A stretch of DNA of 29,710 bases. It comes from DAOMOD01 sp964526035 (GTDB lineage: Bacteria > Pseudomonadota > Gammaproteobacteria > Xanthomonadales > BPKI01). Under the pieces are notes generated by a model. That model was not told the origin of the DNA. It did no database searches and saw only the letters and a program-made list of their open reading frames with translations. Shown one piece after another: positions 7,927 through 14,736 of this stretch (the first letter of the stretch is position 1; each line of letters starts with the position of its first letter). Made by a program: the position numbers and the translations under genes. Where the stretch lies: NCBI GenBank assembly GCA_964526035.1, contig CAZGKE010000026.1:1-29710 (forward strand), read 5' to 3'.

Positions 7927-10770
7927 ATGTCCAACAATTCAGGTGTGGCGCACTGGCGTCACGGCATGGTATTCGCGCTCGGCATTCTGGCAGGCGCATC
8001 GGCCTCGGCAAACACCATAACTGCGCCCGTGCTTTCCGCACCGGGCAGCATTTCCTACAACGCAGAAGGTGTGCCGACCATCGTCGCCGCCAACGATTTC
8101 GATGCTGCATTCCTGACCGGTTGGGCGCATGCCCGGGACCGCTTCTGGCAGATGGACCGGCTGCGCAAGGTCGGCAGCGGCCAGCTGGCGGAGCTGGTGG
8201 GCGCCCCGGCATTGAGCAACGACATCCAATTGCGCACCCTCGGTCTGCGCCGTGCCGCCTGGGAAACCTGGGCCGCGTCCAGCAGCGACCTGCGTGGGCA
8301 GCTCAAGTCCTATGCCGACGGCGTCAATTTCTGGCTGGCCAACGCACCGCTTCCGCCGGAATACGCGCCGCTCGAGATCACCTCGGCCGATCCCTGGCAC
8401 CCGGTCGACTCGCTGGTGGTCGGCAAGCTGCTGGCTTTCCAGCTGTCTTTCGACCTCGATATCGAAAACACCATCAGCTTCGGCACCTATCAGGCCACCG
8501 GTCAGGCCGTGGGGTTCAACGGCGCTGCCCTGTTCTTCGAGGACGTGTTCCGCGTAGCGCCGGCCGACGGCCGCGTCACCTTGCCTGGCTTCCAGCCCGG
8601 CGCCGCGGCGCAGTCGAAGTCCGGCCAGCCCTGGTGGGCTGACGCGTCGGTCGACCAGACCACCATCGACCTCGCCCAGTCGCTGCGCGATAGCGTGAAG
8701 GACAATCCCTGGATCGTCTCCCAGTTGAGCCGTCGTGAGAATCCCAAGGGCAGCAACTGGTGGCTCATCGGCGGCCAGCACACCGCCTCGGGCAAACCGA
8801 TGCTGGCCAACGACCCGCATCTGTCCCTGGAAACGCCCACGCTGTTCTGGGAGGCCAACATCCGTTCGGATGATCCGCGATTTGCCGCGCCCATGGATAC
8901 CGTAGGTCTGCTCGCCCCTGGCACGCCGCTGCCGCTGCTCGGCTGCACCACCACGTTCTGCTGGGGCCTCACCGTCAACCCCATCGACATCACCGACGTG
9001 TTCCAGGAGCAGTTCGTGGTGAACACCTACGGGCTGCCGACGCATACCGTGCACAGCGGCGTGCCCGAGCCGGTGCTGTGGGTGGTGCAGAGCTTTTTCG
9101 TCAACAACGTCGGCAACGGCGTGGCCGACGACGTGCGCCGCAGCAACAGCATCGGCTACACCAACGGCGGCGTGACTGTTCTGGTGCCGCGCCGCAACTT
9201 CGGGCCGGTGCTGCAGATCACCGGTGCGGCAGGACTTTCGGTGGCGTGGATGGGCTTTCGCGCCACCGGCGAGATCGACACCGTGCGTGCCGTCAACCGT
9301 GCCAGCAACCTGGACGAGTTCCGCGCCGCGCTGCAGACCTTCAACGTAGGTTCCCAGAACTGGGCCTATGCCGACGTCGAGGGCAACATCGCCTATTTCA
9401 CTCCGGTCAATGTGCCGGTACGAGACGACCTCCAGAACCTCAATGCGCCTGCGGGCGGCGTCCCGCCATTCCTCATTCGTGATGGAACCGGAGCGCTTCG
9501 CCACGGTTGGCTGCCGACCCAGAACCCGCAGCCGGGCCAGGTGCGTGGCTTCGAGGTGCTGCCTTTCAGCGAGCTGCCGCAGTCGGTCAATCCGGCTTCG
9601 GGCTATATCGCCAATGCCAACAACGATCCGATCGGCACCAACCTCGACAACAACCCGCTGAACCAGCTGCGTCCCGGTGGTGGCCTCTACTACCTCAACG
9701 CCGGGTACGCCAACGGCATGCGCATGGGCCGTATCGATCGCGAAATCCAGGCACAGATCGCCAGCGGCGAAAAGTTCACCATGGCCGACATGATGGCGCT
9801 GCAGGCCAACAACCAGCTGCTCGACGCCGAACTGCTGCTGCCCTACCTGCTGGACGCCTTCCTCAACTCCGACGACATCGCTGCCTGGGATCCTGTATCG
9901 GCGCTGGCGTCGGAACAGCGCGTCCAGGACGCCGTGGCACGCCTGGCCGAGTGGGACTTTTCCACGCCCACCGGTCTGGTGGAAGGCTTCGATCCGTTCC
10001 GCATGCCGGGCACGCCGCCGACCGAAGATGAGATCCGCAACAGCACCGCGGCTACCATCTATGCCCTGTGGCGCGCCTATGCCATTCGCAACACGGTGGA
10101 TGCGGCGCTGACCCAGGTGGGTCTGGGCGGTCGTCTTCCTGGAGGTGGCCAGGCGTTCGTCGCCCTGAAACACCATCTCGACACCTTCCCTCAGCGACAG
10201 GGCATGGGTGTCAGCGGGGTCAATTTCTTCCCCGCGCCGGGTGCCCCCAATCCCACTGCCGCGCGCGATTTCCTGCTGCTGAAGAGTCTGGCCGATGCGC
10301 TCGATCAGCTGGCGTCGGACGAATTCGCCCCGGCATTCGCCAATTCCACCAATCTTGACGACTATCGCTGGGGCAAGCTGCACCGCATCGTGTTCAGCCA
10401 CCAGCTGGGCGGGCCGTTCAATATTCCCGGACCGAATCCGTTCCCGTTTGCCGATGTCGGCCCGGGCCTGCCTGGCGTGGCGCGTGCCGGCGGGTTCGAG
10501 GCGGTCGATGCCTCCAGCCACAACGCCCGCAACATCAGCCTGAACGGCTTCATGTTCGGCAGCGGCCCGGTGCGCCGCTTTGTCGGCGAGTTGACCGATC
10601 CGCCGGTGGCGATGCAGATCATTCCGGGCGGCCAGAGCGGAAACATCAATACAGGTCCTGCCTACATCAGCCAGCTGCCGCGCTGGCTGGTGAATGCCTA
10701 CAAACCGCTCGACATCGGCGTCGACAATGCGCTGGCGGGTTCGGTGATGGTCATCGATTTCACGCCGTAA
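7927..10770 (+). CDS. secreted penicillin-acylase-family Ntn hydrolase (S45)
   Basis: 947 aa with a signal peptide (hydrophobic MVFALGILAGASASA). This is an N-terminal-nucleophile amidase of the penicillin G acylase / acyl-homoserine-lactone acylase family, which is exported as a precursor and cut by itself into alpha and beta subunits in the periplasm. The alpha part has TGWAHARDRFWQMDRLRKVGSGQLAELVG, typical of S45. The beta subunit should begin at Ser276 in the segment NPKGSNWWLIGGQHTASGKP, followed by the conserved NDPHL. The length suits the aculeacin/AHL acylase branch. The exact amide substrate (N-acyl-homoserine lactone, lipopeptide, beta-lactam side chain) cannot be decided. The C-terminus, VMVIDFTP, has no sorting tail. 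Two inverted repeats follow the gene. Confidence 0.88.
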   Translation: MSNNSGVAHWRHGMVFALGILAGASASANTITAPVLSAPGSISYNAEGVPTIVAANDFDAAFLTGWAHARDRFWQMDRLRKVGSGQLAELVGAPALSNDIQLRTLGLRRAAWETWAASSSDLRGQLKSYADGVNFWLANAPLPPEYAPLEITSADPWHPVDSLVVGKLLAFQLSFDLDIENTISFGTYQATGQAVGFNGAALFFEDVFRVAPADGRVTLPGFQPGAAAQSKSGQPWWADASVDQTTIDLAQSLRDSVKDNPWIVSQLSRRENPKGSNWWLIGGQHTASGKPMLANDPHLSLETPTLFWEANIRSDDPRFAAPMDTVGLLAPGTPLPLLGCTTTFCWGLTVNPIDITDVFQEQFVVNTYGLPTHTVHSGVPEPVLWVVQSFFVNNVGNGVADDVRRSNSIGYTNGGVTVLVPRRNFGPVLQITGAAGLSVAWMGFRATGEIDTVRAVNRASNLDEFRAALQTFNVGSQNWAYADVEGNIAYFTPVNVPVRDDLQNLNAPAGGVPPFLIRDGTGALRHGWLPTQNPQPGQVRGFEVLPFSELPQSVNPASGYIANANNDPIGTNLDNNPLNQLRPGGGLYYLNAGYANGMRMGRIDREIQAQIASGEKFTMADMMALQANNQLLDAELLLPYLLDAFLNSDDIAAWDPVSALASEQRVQDAVARLAEWDFSTPTGLVEGFDPFRMPGTPPTEDEIRNSTAATIYALWRAYAIRNTVDAALTQVGLGGRLPGGGQAFVALKHHLDTFPQRQGMGVSGVNFFPAPGAPNPTAARDFLLLKSLADALDQLASDEFAPAFANSTNLDDYRWGKLHRIVFSHQLGGPFNIPGPNPFPFADVGPGLPGVARAGGFEAVDASSHNARNISLNGFMFGSGPVRRFVGELTDPPVAMQIIPGGQSGNINTGPAYISQLPRWLVNAYKPLDIGVDNALAGSVMVIDFTP

Positions 10771-10781
10771 GCAGTAGTCCG

Positions 10782-10798
10782 GGAGCGGATTCCGCTCC
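10782..10798. repeat. inverted repeat after acylase stop
   Basis: GGAGCGGA and TCCGCTCC separated by a single T form an 8-bp inverted repeat 12 bases after the acylase stop. It is just upstream of a stronger hairpin at 10811-10834. It could form a short stem in the 3' RNA or be part of the termination region. Confidence 0.5.
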
Positions 10799-10810
10799 GT
10801 TCGTGAACCA

Positions 10811-10840
10811 AGCGGCCGCCTTTCGGCGGCCGCTTTCGTT
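10811..10840 (+). terminator. rho-independent terminator of the acylase gene
   Basis: A perfect 10-bp GC-rich stem (AGCGGCCGCC / GGCGGCCGCT) with the tetraloop TTTC, followed by TTCGTT. Position and shape fit an intrinsic terminator, although the T-tract is interrupted. It ends about 14 bases before the glycosylase start at 10854. Confidence 0.7.
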
Positions 10841-10853
10841 CAGGAGAGCAACC

Positions 10854-11495
10854 ATGCGATTTGCACGCGGATTCGACCTTGACGCGGGTCGTCGCCATTT
10901 GCGACGCGAAGACCCCGCGATGGCGAAATGGCTGCGGCGTCTGCCGGGGCTGGAGGTTCCATCCCGCTGGCGGCGAACCTTCGACACCGTGGACGTGCTG
11001 GCGCGTGCCATCCTCTACCAGCAGCTTTCCGGAAAGGCGGCTGCGACCATCGTCGGACGCGTGGAGACCGCGGCGAGCAGCCGGCGGCTGGACGCAAACG
11101 CGCTGATGCGGTTGACCGATGTCGAGCTGCGCGCCTGCGGCGTTTCGGGCAACAAGACCCTGGCGTTGCGTGATCTGGCGACCCGCGGTCTGCGAGGCGA
11201 GCTGCCGGCTTCACGCGAATTCCAGCACATGGATGACGAAGCGATCATCGAGCGCCTGGTAGCGGTGCGCGGCATCGGACGCTGGACGGTGGAGATGCTG
11301 CTGATCTTCACGCTCGGTCGGCCCGACGTGCTGGCGCTGGACGACCTCGGCTTGCGCAAGGGGGCGCAGGTGCTCGACGGGAGCGAGGCGATGCCGAGTC
11401 CGCGCGAGCTGGCGGCGCGTGGCGCGGTCTGGGGTCCGTTTCGCTCCTGCGCCTCGATGCTGCTGTGGCGCATTGCTGATCAGGGATCGATTTGA
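10854..11495 (+). CDS. alkA-like: DNA-3-methyladenine glycosylase II, AlkA-like (HhH-GPD)
   Basis: 213-aa base-excision repair glycosylase that removes alkylated purines. The helix-hairpin-helix is LVAVRGIGRWTVEMLLIF (GIGRWT at about residues 140-145). It is followed by RPDVLALDDLGLRKG, where the second Asp (residue 164) aligns with the catalytic aspartate of the HhH-GPD family. It lacks the N-terminal Ada/AlkA extra domain and is close in size to the short bacterial/yeast MAG1 type. The start at 10854 is chosen over an in-frame ATG at 10803, because AGGAG lies about 7 bases before it and the upstream codons run through a terminator hairpin. It faces the carboxypeptidase gene convergently. 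Confidence 0.88.
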   Translation: MRFARGFDLDAGRRHLRREDPAMAKWLRRLPGLEVPSRWRRTFDTVDVLARAILYQQLSGKAAATIVGRVETAASSRRLDANALMRLTDVELRACGVSGNKTLALRDLATRGLRGELPASREFQHMDDEAIIERLVAVRGIGRWTVEMLLIFTLGRPDVLALDDLGLRKGAQVLDGSEAMPSPRELAARGAVWGPFRSCASMLLWRIADQGSI

Positions 11496-11510
11496 CCGGT
11501 AGTCGACCCA

Positions 11511-11537
11511 GGCTGAGTGCGGCTTTCGCGCTCAGCC
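11511..11537. terminator. stem-loop between convergent genes
   Basis: GGCTGAGTGCG pairs with CGCGCTCAGCC (one G-T pair) around a 5-base loop, in the 36-base space between the convergent glycosylase and carboxypeptidase genes, overlapping the latter's stop. No T-run follows on either strand. It may serve both genes as a 3' hairpin. Confidence 0.4.
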
Positions 11538-12371
11538 GCGCCAGCACCAGTGCCAGGGTTCGTAGACGAAGCCCTGCGGATTGTTGCGCGGATAGCTGAG
11601 CACGAATCCGAAGTCGGCAGCGCGCCGTTGCAGCCAGCTGAAGGCCATGGTCTTCTCGAACGCCTCTTCGGCAGGCGGGCAGCCGGGCGTGGTGAGGTCC
11701 AGCGCGCGCCCGGATTGGTGTTCACTGAATCCTGGCGCCGCGTTGACCTCGAGGATCCGCTCGATGCTCAGGCCGCGGGCCAGCTTGCGACGGAAGATGG
11801 CGGCCTGGTAGGCGCAGCTGCGGAATCCGGAGACGACCTCCAGATTGACATCATCGGTATTTGCGGCACTGCGCATTGCGTGCCACGCCTGCGCCGCTCG
11901 CGGTTCCAGCCAGTGGCTGCGTCCGCTGCGGTCATATCCGACCGGATGCAGCAGTGCCGGTTCGTCCATCGGATCAATGCCCGCTGTCGAGATATGGTCC
12001 GCAGCGATTCCGAATCGCTCCAGCCAGACGCCCGCGGCGATGCATTCATCAGAACCCAGCCCCAGGCGACGATGACGTCGGCGACGCGCTCCGCGACCAA
12101 GCTGCGCACCGCGTCGACACACGCGGCTGACCATTCGCGCGTTCGCGTTCAACCAGGGGCGCAGGATGCGCAGCACTTCGGCGCTCTCCCGGGAATGCGA
12201 GACGCTGTCCGCCAGAAAAATCGCCTGTCTGGCATCGGCGGCGATGACTTCGCCGATCACCGCACCGCCGTCCTTGCGCCGCACCCGGAAGCGTCCGCGT
12301 TCGGTCAGGGGTTCGAGCTGCAGGTTTGCGCCGTTGAGCAGACAGTCCCACGGCTCCAGGAAACCTCTCAC
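11532..12371 (-). CDS. VanY-type D-alanyl-D-alanine carboxypeptidase (M15B) with unidentified N-terminal part
   Basis: The C-terminal half is a zinc D,D-peptidase of the VanY/M15 family, acting on peptidoglycan stem peptides. SGFRSCAYQAAIFRRKL, then SEHQSGRALDL (zinc His and Asp) and YEPWHWCW (catalytic Glu and zinc His) are all in place. The start is taken as GTG at 12371, which overlaps the upstream stop as GTGA and has GAGGGG before it; the frame upstream of that is antisense-like. No clear signal peptide is seen, odd for a periplasmic enzyme. Between about 12119 and 12048 this frame turns arginine-rich with low GC at third positions, while the next frame looks coding (VRSLVAERVADVIVAW), suggesting two compensating indels. 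The first ~100 residues are not recognised. Confidence 0.8.
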   Translation of the reverse strand: MRGFLEPWDCLLNGANLQLEPLTERGRFRVRRKDGGAVIGEVIAADARQAIFLADSVSHSRESAEVLRILRPWLNANARMVSRVCRRGAQLGRGARRRRHRRLGLGSDECIAAGVWLERFGIAADHISTAGIDPMDEPALLHPVGYDRSGRSHWLEPRAAQAWHAMRSAANTDDVNLEVVSGFRSCAYQAAIFRRKLARGLSIERILEVNAAPGFSEHQSGRALDLTTPGCPPAEEAFEKTMAFSWLQRRAADFGFVLSYPRNNPQGFVYEPWHWCWRG

Positions 12372-12904
12372 CGCGCCGATTCCCCTCGTGCGCGGCGCAG
12401 CTTGTCGAGTGCTGACTGGGGGTGGGCAACGCCAAGCAGCAGCGCGAACTCGCCCGCGTCGATGCACAGAACCCGCTCCGGATCACCGTAGGCGGCAAAG
12501 GCCTTGCGCCATTGAGGAAGCCGATACCAGCCGCTGACCATGCCGGGAACGGCGAATCCGTTGCTGCGCAGCCAAGGTTTCCACCTGGGGTGATTGGGAA
12601 GGCTGTGAACGCGCGCGTCATCAAGGTTCAGCGCGGACAGCGGAACGTGCCGATGGTAGAACGTGGTGACGATGTGGAGCACGCCGGCTTCGATCCAGGC
12701 GCGCTGACGGCGCATGAAGCCGTGCAGCACAGCCGTGATGGCGGCCACAGGGAGCAGGCCCATCAGAGCGGTCGGCGCTGTGCGTACCTCCTCAGGCCCG
12801 AAAAGCAGCAGGCCGCCGATCACGAGGACCGGAAGCAGCATCGCGATAAGCCAGAGCCAGACGTAGGCCCGCGGCTGCGGCAGGTCGAGTTCGATGGCGA
12901 TCAT
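12368..12904 (-). CDS. small membrane protein with bacterial PH-like domain
   Basis: 178 aa. Two adjacent membrane helices (about residues 14-35, LWLIAMLLPVLVIGGLLLF, and 46-62) are followed by a soluble domain with the strand pattern AWIEAGVLHIVTTFYHRHVPLSALNLDDARV and RVLCIDAGEFALLLGVAHPQSALDKLRRAR. This resembles bacterial pleckstrin-homology (bPH/DUF304-like) proteins, where a short membrane hairpin precedes the PH fold. The stop overlaps the carboxypeptidase start (GTGA), so the two are probably translated together and both may work at the envelope. No precise function can be given. Confidence 0.7.
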   Translation of the reverse strand: MIAIELDLPQPRAYVWLWLIAMLLPVLVIGGLLLFGPEEVRTAPTALMGLLPVAAITAVLHGFMRRQRAWIEAGVLHIVTTFYHRHVPLSALNLDDARVHSLPNHPRWKPWLRSNGFAVPGMVSGWYRLPQWRKAFAAYGDPERVLCIDAGEFALLLGVAHPQSALDKLRRARGESAR

Positions 12905-12942
12905 CGAGTCGTCACCCGCATCTCGGTGGCCGCTTCGGGACG

Positions 12943-12983
12943 CCCAAAAATGAACGGCGACGCGGTGGAGGGCCGCGTCGCCG
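12943..12983 (-). terminator. rho-independent terminator of the SPFH operon
   Basis: On the minus strand an 11-bp perfect stem (CGGCGACGCGG / CCGCGTCGCCG, 7-base loop) is followed by TTCATTTTT. It lies about 130 bases downstream of the DUF3887 gene stop at 13112, in the right direction to end the 14602-13112 operon. Confidence 0.75.
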
Positions 12984-13111
12984 TCGGGCAGAGACCTTGA
13001 ACCGGCGCGGGGGCGGGGAGGGGGTCCACCGGTTCAGTTGGGAGTGCTGGTCTCGGGATCATGGTGAATGCCTTTGCGTGAGAAAACTGTGGACCCGGTC
13101 ACACTTTTCGA
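12984..13111. other. 3' untranslated stretch of the SPFH operon
   Basis: 128 bases between the DUF3887 stop and its terminator. A long-loop inverted repeat (GAACCGG 12999-13005 / CCGGTTC 13029-13035) is present. No open frame with coding character was found. Confidence 0.35.
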
Positions 13112-13510
13112 TCAGGGCTGCGCCGCAGCGGGGCGGAAGAACAGCCCGGTGATCGCCCCGTCGCTGCTGAATACGACGTCGGCGACCAGCGGCATGCGTT
13201 CGAAGCGACAGTCGACATGGTGGATGCGATACGCGCCCTTGTCACTGGCGCCGGAGCTCTCGATGTCCAGGAGTTTCCCTGCCTGGGTCTCAATGCCACG
13301 CCAGGTCTGCGCCAGGCGATCAGCCGGCAGGGCGGCGCGCATGGCTTCGTCGAAGCCGCTTTGCGGCGTTTCGAAATCGCCGTCGCGCAGCTGTTCGACA
13401 AGCGCCGTGGCGCGCTGGGCCAGGATCGAGTCGGAGAGCGGTTCACTGGAGCCTGCGGGAAGTGAAAAGGCCAGAGCAAGCAGGGTCAGGAACATCAGTT
13501 GCGTATTCAT
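13112..13510 (-). CDS. secreted DUF3887-like protein
   Basis: 132 aa with a Sec signal peptide (MNTQLMFLTLLALAFSLPAGSS). The mature domain has the DUF3887 pattern: an N-terminal helix (ALVEQLRDGDFETPQSGFDEAMRAAL, a growth-of-function 'remaining fraction' helix), LAQTWRGIETQAGKL and a C-terminal sheet ending in GAITGLFFRP. DUF3887 domains often sit before alpha/beta hydrolases; here it stands alone. The ATG overlaps the stop of the upstream ribbon-helix-helix gene as ATGA. It is the last gene of a three-gene operon and is followed by an intrinsic terminator. Function unknown; the location should be periplasmic or extracellular. Confidence 0.75.
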   Translation of the reverse strand: MNTQLMFLTLLALAFSLPAGSSEPLSDSILAQRATALVEQLRDGDFETPQSGFDEAMRAALPADRLAQTWRGIETQAGKLLDIESSGASDKGAYRIHHVDCRFERMPLVADVVFSSDGAITGLFFRPAAAQP

Positions 13511-13704
13511 TCTTCGGCACCTTCGTCGGTATCAGGCGTCTCCGCCTGTTGATTGCGCTTCAAGCGCCCTGCGCGACGCAGGGCATCGCGCAGGGCCCAT
13601 TCGATCTGCGCATTGGCTGAGCGCAGCTCGTCGTCAGCCCAGCGCTGCACCGCCTCCAGTATCGGCGGGCTCAGGCGCAGCGGGAAGGGCTTCCTGGTCG
13701 TCAT
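13507..13704 (-). CDS. Arc-type ribbon-helix-helix DNA-binding protein
   Basis: 65 aa. An N-terminal beta ribbon (KPFPLRLSPP) is followed by two helices (ILEAVQRWADDELRSANAQIEWALRDALRRAG), the layout and wording of Arc-family repressors, then an acidic tail (DTDEGAEE). Arc-type proteins bind DNA as dimers through the ribbon and often repress their own operon. It begins four bases after the SPFH stop (ATG at 13704, AGGGG just before it) and overlaps the DUF3887 gene. The palindrome at 14626-14652 upstream of the operon is a natural candidate target. The SPFH-plus-Arc pairing recurs in proteobacteria to my knowledge. I infer autoregulation; it is not shown by sequence alone. Confidence 0.85.
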   Translation of the reverse strand: MTTRKPFPLRLSPPILEAVQRWADDELRSANAQIEWALRDALRRAGRLKRNQQAETPDTDEGAEE

Positions 13705-13708
13705 GCCC

Positions 13709-14602
13709 CTACTGGTGCAGCGTACCCGTGTTGACCACCGGCTGCGTGCCGCGGTCGCCGCAGAGCACCACCAGCAGGTTGCTGACCATCGCGGCGCGGC
13801 GCTCGTCGTCGAGTTCGACCACGTTCCTTTCCGCCAGTCGCGCCAGGGCCATCTCGACCATGCTGACGGCGCCCTCCACGATCCGCGTGCGTGCGGCGAT
13901 GACCGCCGCCGCCTGCTGACGCTGCAGCATGGCGCCGGCAATTTCCGAGGCATAGGCGAGGTGGCTGATGCGCGCTTCGTTGACATTGACCCCGGCGCGC
14001 GCCAGACGCTCCTGGATTTCCTTCTGCAGATGCTCGGAAATCTCCTGCGAGTGGCTACGCAGCGAGATGCGAGCTTCGGAATCGTCCAGGTCATAGGGGT
14101 AGCTGGTCGCCATCTGGCGCAGCGCGGCCTCGCTTTGCACATGCACGAAGCTCTCGTAGTCGTCCACCTCGAACAGCGCCTCGGCAGAATCGACCACCTG
14201 CCACACCACCACCGCGGCGATCTCGATCGGACTGCCCTCCAGCTCGTTGACCTTCAGGCGGCCACTCTCGAAGTTGCGCACGCGCAGACTGACCGGACGC
14301 TTGGCGTAGAAGGGATTGGCCCAGCGCAGACCGGCGTCGCGGCTGGAACCGACATAGCGGCCGAACAGCTGCAGAACCACCGCCTGGTTGGGGTGCACGG
14401 TGAACAGCCCGAACAACAGGAAAAACACCAGCGCCAGGGCAAGCACGCCAAGAACGAGGAAAGCCGGAGCGAGACCGGAACGCGCGGCATAGACGATGAA
14501 TGCCACGGCGCCCAGGTTCAGCAGCAGCAGCACCAGAAGGGTGGGGATGCCTGGCAGGGTGTGTTTCGATGTCTCGACAATGATGGGGCGTGGCGTGTTC
14601 AT
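13709..14602 (-). CDS. SPFH (band 7/prohibitin) domain membrane protein
   Basis: 297 aa. Two N-terminal membrane helices (about residues 20-40 and 46-66) are followed by the SPFH domain, starting with FTVHPNQAVVLQLFGRYVGSSRDAGLRWANPF and continuing through VNELEGSPIEIAAVVVWQV. The stomatin-like LQKEIQERLARAGVNVNEARISHLAYASEIAGAMLQRQQA comes next, then a coiled-coil helix. SPFH proteins assemble large rings or scaffolds in membrane microdomains, often around proteases or stress systems; no NfeD or FtsH partner is beside it. First gene of the operon with the Arc-type and DUF3887 genes. GAGGAG lies before the ATG and a strong palindrome is centred about 37 bases upstream. Confidence 0.92.
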   Translation of the reverse strand: MNTPRPIIVETSKHTLPGIPTLLVLLLLNLGAVAFIVYAARSGLAPAFLVLGVLALALVFFLLFGLFTVHPNQAVVLQLFGRYVGSSRDAGLRWANPFYAKRPVSLRVRNFESGRLKVNELEGSPIEIAAVVVWQVVDSAEALFEVDDYESFVHVQSEAALRQMATSYPYDLDDSEARISLRSHSQEISEHLQKEIQERLARAGVNVNEARISHLAYASEIAGAMLQRQQAAAVIAARTRIVEGAVSMVEMALARLAERNVVELDDERRAAMVSNLLVVLCGDRGTQPVVNTGTLHQ

Positions 14603-14625
14603 GGCGGGCTCTCCTCGGGTTGATC

Positions 14626-14652
14626 AATATGATATCACTTTGACATCATATT
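14626..14652 (-). promoter_or_regulatory. operator-like palindrome upstream of the SPFH operon
   Basis: AATATGATATCA, a 3-base spacer CTT, then TGACATCATATT: 12-bp arms with one mismatch, AT-rich in otherwise GC-rich DNA. It lies 24-50 bases before the SPFH start, where the core promoter is expected; on the minus strand TATCAT could be a -10. This suits a repressor site, most simply for the Arc-type protein in the same operon. Confidence 0.65.
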
Positions 14653-14736
14653 TCGGAACCCGAATGCGCCGAAGGTCACGTCCCGAGCATTCCCGCAATG
14701 GTCCTGATCCCTCGTCTTCGGGTGGCTGCGACCGAA

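Noticed and set aside
7939..10521. 860-codon minus-strand open frame
   Set aside because: Antisense shadow of the acylase gene, which has a signal peptide, family motifs and the nucleophile serine in the plus frame.
11517..12491. 324-codon plus-strand frame opposite the carboxypeptidase
   Set aside because: Shadow frame; the minus strand carries the zinc-peptidase motifs.
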